Shown here: positions 22,915 to 26,512 of the stretch, piece by piece
How the letters are laid out: the number at the start of each line of letters is the position of its first letter
Numbering within the stretch: the first letter of the stretch is position 1
Assembly (NCBI GenBank): GCA_002425405.1
Contig: DIME01000174.1
Span: 1 to 26,512, forward strand
Direction: 5' to 3'
Length of the DNA stretch: 26,512 nt
Origin: Candidatus Accumulibacter vicinus
GTDB lineage: Bacteria > Pseudomonadota > Gammaproteobacteria > Burkholderiales > Rhodocyclaceae
Notes under the pieces: model-generated
The model's input: only the letters and a program-made list of their open reading frames with translations
Database searches by the model: none
Told to the model about the DNA's origin: nothing
Made by a program: the position numbers and the translations under genes

Positions 22915-25242
22915 ATGGAAATCGAAATCGACGGCAAAATCGCACAGGTACCCGATGGCAGTACCATCATGGATGCTGCACAGCAGGTGGGGGCCTATAT
23001 CCCGCATTTCTGTTATCACAAGAAGCTTTCGATCGCAGCCAACTGCCGGATGTGTCTGGTGCAGGTCGAAAAGGCGCCGAAGCCCCTGCCTGCCTGTGCG
23101 ACACCGGTTACCAACGGGATGAAGGTGTTCACCCATTCCGAACTGGCGGTCAAGGCGCAGAAAGGCGTGATGGAATTTCTGCTGATCAATCACCCGCTCG
23201 ACTGCCCGATCTGCGATCAGGGTGGCGAGTGCCAGCTTCAGGACCTGGCGGTTGGTTATGGCGGCAGTGCCTCGCGTTTTCAGGAAGACAAGCGGGTCGT
23301 TTTCCACAAGGATGTCGGTCCTCTGATCTCGATGCAGGAAATGGCTCGCTGCATCCACTGCACTCGCTGCGTTCGCTTCGGGCAGGAAATTGCCGGCGTG
23401 ATGGAACTCGGCATGGCCAACCGCAACATGCATTCGGAGATCACGACTTTTGTCGGTCGTTCGGTCGATTCTGAACTTTCTGGCAACATGATCGATTTGT
23501 GCCCGGTAGGGGCTCTGACCTCCCGGCCGTTTCGCTACTCGGCACGGAGCTGGGAGTTGTCGCGGCGCCGCTCGATCAGCCCGCACGACAGCATTGGCGC
23601 CAACCTGACCGTACAGGTCAAGAACAACGTCGTGATGCGCGTTCTGCCGCGTGACAACGAAGACGTCAACGAGTGCTGGATTTCCGACAAGGAACGCTTT
23701 TCCTACGAAGCGCTGAATTCTCCGGCCAGGCTCGGCAGGCCGATGATTCGTGTCGATGGTGCGCTGCGCGAAGTCGACTGGAATGTCGCCCTCGATTACG
23801 TTTCGCATGCCCTCAAGGATATCGTCAGCAATAGCGGCGCGGCATCGCTGGCGGCGCTGGCTTCGCCGCAGTCGACGCTCGAAGAACTCTATCTGCTGCA
23901 AAAGCTGATGCATGGTCTCGGTTCGGGCAACGTCGACTTTCGCCCGCGGCGTCGTGATTTTTCGGCCGACGGCAAACTGGGGGGCGTCCCCTGGCTCGGT
24001 CTCCAGCTCTCCGAAATCAAGAACCTCGACGCCGTGTTGGTAGTGGGCAGCTTTCTGCGCAAGGATCATCCGCTGTTCGCCCAGCGCTTGCGTCAGTTGG
24101 CCAAGAAATCGGGCAAAGTCAGCTTGCTCTCATCAAGTGGAGACGATTCGCTGATCAATCTGCATGCGCAGCTGACCGTTTCTCCCGCTGATCTGCCGCT
24201 GGCACTGGCTGCGGTCGTCAAGGCCGCCGCACAATTGAAAAACGAGGCAGTGCCTGCCGGACTGGATTCGATCGATCCTTGCGCGACCAGCCAGGCGATT
24301 GCCAGGAGTCTGCTCGATGGCGAGAAGCGGGCGGTGTTCCTCGGCAATGCCGCCGAGCAGCATCCACAGGCGGCACAACTGCATGTTCTGGCCGTCGAGC
24401 TTGCACGTTTGACCGGTGCCACCTGTGGCTTCATTGGAGAAGCGGCGAACAGTGTTGGTGGGCATCTCGCGAAGGCTTTGCCGACCGCGCTCAACGCTTA
24501 CGAGATGTTCGCTCAACCCCGCAAGGCCTATATCCTGCTTGGTGTCGAGCCAGAACTCGATTGTTATGATCCGCAACAGGCGGTAGCCGCACTCAAGGGA
24601 GCCGCGCTGGTCGTCATGTTGACGCCATTCGGCGACGGCGCGGCGCAGGACTACGCCGATGTCCTGCTGCCGATCACGCCTTTTACCGAGACTTCCGGGT
24701 CCTTCGTAAATACCGAGGGTCGTATCCAGAGTTTTACCGGGGTCGTTCGCCCCCTTGGCGATGCGCGTCCCGGCTGGAAGGTACTGCGTGTGCTGGGCAA
24801 TCTGCTGGCGCTAGCTGGTTTCGACCAGAACTCGAGCGAGCAGGTGAGAGACGAAATAGTTCCCGCGGGAACCACCTTTGTTGCCGGTCTCGACAACCGT
24901 GTCAGCGACGTTCCTCTGTCATTGATGGTGACGGCTGGCGAGTTGCAACGCATTGCCGATGTGCCGATCTATTTTGCCGACCCGCTTGCTCGCCGTGCTT
25001 CGGCACTCCAGAAAACGCGTGATGCGGTAGCCCCGACAGCGCGCATGAATGCGGCAACGCTGGCGAGGCTGGCCGTCACCGACGGGGTTCCGGTACGCCT
25101 CCGACAGGGGAACGGCGAAGCTGTCCTCACCGCCAGGGCCGACGAGACAGTACCGGCGGGCTGTGTTCGCGTCGCGGCAGCGCATGTGACGACAGCGGCA
25201 CTGGGTGAAATGTTCGGTGCGATCAACGTGGAGCGTGCATGA
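22915..25242 (+). CDS. nuoG: NADH-quinone oxidoreductase subunit G
   Basis: 75-kDa type subunit, 775 residues, which carries several iron-sulfur clusters that link NuoF to NuoI. The N-terminal ferredoxin domain has the [2Fe-2S] ligands C33, C44, C47 and C61. Next come the His/Cys cluster region (CPICDQGGECQLQD, near 99-112) and the two-motif [4Fe-4S] region (CIHCTRCVRFGQE near 145-157, then LCPVGAL). Residues from about 215 onward are a molybdopterin-oxidoreductase-like domain without a cofactor; its C-terminal half is the least conserved part of the protein, as usual. The extra cluster N7 motif of enteric NuoG is not obvious. The stop overlaps the nuoH ATG. Confidence 0.96.
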   Translation: MEIEIDGKIAQVPDGSTIMDAAQQVGAYIPHFCYHKKLSIAANCRMCLVQVEKAPKPLPACATPVTNGMKVFTHSELAVKAQKGVMEFLLINHPLDCPICDQGGECQLQDLAVGYGGSASRFQEDKRVVFHKDVGPLISMQEMARCIHCTRCVRFGQEIAGVMELGMANRNMHSEITTFVGRSVDSELSGNMIDLCPVGALTSRPFRYSARSWELSRRRSISPHDSIGANLTVQVKNNVVMRVLPRDNEDVNECWISDKERFSYEALNSPARLGRPMIRVDGALREVDWNVALDYVSHALKDIVSNSGAASLAALASPQSTLEELYLLQKLMHGLGSGNVDFRPRRRDFSADGKLGGVPWLGLQLSEIKNLDAVLVVGSFLRKDHPLFAQRLRQLAKKSGKVSLLSSSGDDSLINLHAQLTVSPADLPLALAAVVKAAAQLKNEAVPAGLDSIDPCATSQAIARSLLDGEKRAVFLGNAAEQHPQAAQLHVLAVELARLTGATCGFIGEAANSVGGHLAKALPTALNAYEMFAQPRKAYILLGVEPELDCYDPQQAVAALKGAALVVMLTPFGDGAAQDYADVLLPITPFTETSGSFVNTEGRIQSFTGVVRPLGDARPGWKVLRVLGNLLALAGFDQNSSEQVRDEIVPAGTTFVAGLDNRVSDVPLSLMVTAGELQRIADVPIYFADPLARRASALQKTRDAVAPTARMNAATLARLAVTDGVPVRLRQGNGEAVLTARADETVPAGCVRVAAAHVTTAALGEMFGAINVERA

Positions 25243-26291
25243 TGATCGATGCGCTGCAGGGATTGTTGCAAGGGATTTTCGGGTCGGTGTTTCCGCTGGT
25301 CTGGGTCCTGCTCAAGATCGTTCTGATCATCGCGCCGCTGCTGCTCTGCGTTGCCTATCTGACTTTCTGGGAACGCAAGGTGATCGGCTGGATGCAGGTG
25401 CGTATCGGCCCGAACCGTGTCGGTCCCTGGGGGCTGATTCAGCCGATCGCCGACGGCCTGAAGCTGTTGTTGAAGGAAGTGGTCGTTCCAACCGGATCGG
25501 ACAAGAGCGTCTTTCTGCTCGCGCCGATGTTCGCCTTTGCGCCGGCACTGGCCGCCTGGGCGGTGGTTCCGTTCAACGACACGCTGGTCCTGGCGAACGT
25601 TAACGCCAGCCTGCTCTATATCATGTCGATTACTTCGATCGGCGTTTATGGAATCATTCTCTCGGGCTGGTCCTCGAATTCGAAATATGCCTTTCTCGGG
25701 GGCATGCGCTCCGCAGCCCAGATGATTTCGTACGAAGTTGCCATGGGGCTGGCGCTGGTAGTGGTGTTGATGGTTTCGAACAGCCTCAACCTCGGCGACA
25801 TCGTCAACGGCCAGGGGCGGGGTTACTTCGTTGATCAGGGGCTGGGATTCCTGTCGTGGAACTGGTTGCCGCTGCTGCCGATGTTTGTCGTTTATCTGAC
25901 CTCGGTCGTTGCCGAGACCAACCGTGCGCCATTCGATCTGGCGGAAGGTGAATCCGAGATCGTTGGCTTCCACGTTGAATATTCAGGAATGGCTTTCGCG
26001 GTGTTCTTCCTTGCCGAATATGCCAACATGATTCTGGTGTCGACGCTCACGGCAATCCTGTTTCTCGGCGGCTGGCTGTCGCCGGTGGGCTTCCTGCCGG
26101 ATGGCATTCTGTGGCTATTCCTGAAGATCTCTGCGGTGCTGTTCATCTTCCTCTGGGTGCGCGCTACCTTCCCCCGCTATCGCTACGACCAGATCATGCG
26201 TCTGGGCTGGAAAGTGTTCATCCCGCTGTGCCTGATATGGCTGGTCGTGGTCGGCATCTGGATGATGTCGCCCTTGAACATCTGGAAGTGA
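25239..26291 (+). CDS. nuoH: NADH-quinone oxidoreductase subunit H
   Basis: Membrane subunit, 350 residues with about eight spans, which joins the peripheral arm to the proton-pumping arm and lines the quinone entry channel. The conserved matrix-side loops are intact: WERKVIGWMQVRIGPNRVGP then LIQPIADGLKLL (about 46-80), and the acidic loop AETNRAPFDLAEGESEIVG (about 226-244). The ATG at 25239 overlaps the nuoG TGA as ATGA. A second ATG directly after it could be used instead. The stop is ten bases before nuoI, which has a GAGAGG ribosome binding site at the junction. Confidence 0.97.
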   Translation: MMIDALQGLLQGIFGSVFPLVWVLLKIVLIIAPLLLCVAYLTFWERKVIGWMQVRIGPNRVGPWGLIQPIADGLKLLLKEVVVPTGSDKSVFLLAPMFAFAPALAAWAVVPFNDTLVLANVNASLLYIMSITSIGVYGIILSGWSSNSKYAFLGGMRSAAQMISYEVAMGLALVVVLMVSNSLNLGDIVNGQGRGYFVDQGLGFLSWNWLPLLPMFVVYLTSVVAETNRAPFDLAEGESEIVGFHVEYSGMAFAVFFLAEYANMILVSTLTAILFLGGWLSPVGFLPDGILWLFLKISAVLFIFLWVRATFPRYRYDQIMRLGWKVFIPLCLIWLVVVGIWMMSPLNIWK

Positions 26292-26301
26292 GAGGCTAGT
26301 C

Positions 26302-26512
26302 ATGGGTTCGATGAAGGAAATTTTCAACAGCCTCCTGCTCAAGGAACTGTTTAAGGGTTTGTCAGTGACCGGGCGCTACATGTTTGCCCGCAAGATCACC
26401 GTGCAGTACCCGGAAGAAAAGACACCGCAGGGCTTCCGCTTTCGCGGCCTGCACGCGCTGCGACGCTATCCGAATGGTGAGGAGCGGTGTATTGCGTGCA
26501 AGTTGTGCGAGG
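26302..26512 (+). CDS. nuoI: NADH-quinone oxidoreductase subunit I (partial)
   Basis: First 70 codons of the 23-kDa type subunit with two [4Fe-4S] clusters (N6a, N6b); the window ends inside the gene. The visible part reads MGSMKEIFNSLLLKELFKGL, then VQYPEEKTPQGFRFRGLHAL, and stops within the first cluster motif, CIACKLCE. All of this is typical of betaproteobacterial NuoI. The ATG at 26302 follows the nuoH stop by ten bases with GAGAGG upstream. The rest of the operon (nuoJ to nuoN) is expected beyond the edge. Confidence 0.95.
   Translation, partial: MGSMKEIFNSLLLKELFKGLSVTGRYMFARKITVQYPEEKTPQGFRFRGLHALRRYPNGEERCIACKLCE

Noticed and set aside
22900..24069. Long open frame (389 codons) on the minus strand opposite nuoF/nuoG
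   Set aside because: It lies antisense to the cluster-binding part of nuoG, where the plus strand is clearly coding. The translation is His/Arg/Val-rich with no family resemblance. High GC and codon bias create such antisense frames.
1..26512. CRISPR arrays, prophage, toxin-antitoxin or defence systems
   Set aside because: No regularly spaced direct repeats, integrase, attachment site or recognised defence gene was seen. The DUF4338-like piece is a broken fragment and cannot be called a Druantia system.

Overview
The window looks like the chromosome of a high-GC betaproteobacterium. The gene set and protein style (polA, ubiK, YifB/ComM, glnK-amtB, secG, tRNA-Leu(GAG), nuoA onward, zapD next to coaE, a DUF2242-type lipoprotein) suggest Rhodocyclales, perhaps an Accumulibacter, Dechloromonas or Azoarcus relative. 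That placement is inferred from recall of gene families and order; no search was run.

Layout. (1) 16-3311, plus strand: polA, then a small lipoprotein whose TTG start overlaps the polA stop. (2) 7568-3375, minus strand: a four-gene cluster with coupled or nearly coupled junctions, made of a receiver-TPR response regulator, a PhnD-like binding protein, a PhnE-like permease and a PhnC-like ATPase. (3) 11187-7701, minus strand: trpB2-type tryptophan synthase beta chain, a SPOR-domain protein, coaE and zapD. The first three overlap by ATGA junctions. (4) 14776-11244, minus strand: ubiK, YifB/ComM ATPase, a Bcr/CflA-type efflux pump and a short AdoMet decarboxylase (speD). (5) 14777-16965, plus strand: a nitrogen-control module with two NtrC-like sites, a perfect IHF consensus, a sigma-54 promoter, glnK, amtB and an intrinsic terminator. 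(6) 16966-17793: no intact gene. It holds a near-perfect 36-base palindrome, a decayed transposase-like pseudogene and the sigma-70 promoter of secG. (7) 17794-26512, plus strand: secG, tRNA-Leu(GAG), then nuoA-nuoH complete and nuoI cut by the window edge. This is the start of a 14-subunit-type complex I operon.

How the parts work together. The nuo genes encode the peripheral arm and first membrane subunits of NADH:quinone oxidoreductase. GlnK and AmtB form the ammonium uptake and gating pair under nitrogen-limitation control. The Phn-like ABC system imports an oxyanion or phosphonate-type solute and is linked to a response regulator that has no DNA-binding domain.

Most of the window is conserved core genome. 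I see no CRISPR array, prophage, defence island or clearly new system. The points most worth a second look are the glnK promoter architecture, the regulator-transporter cluster and the scar between amtB and secG.
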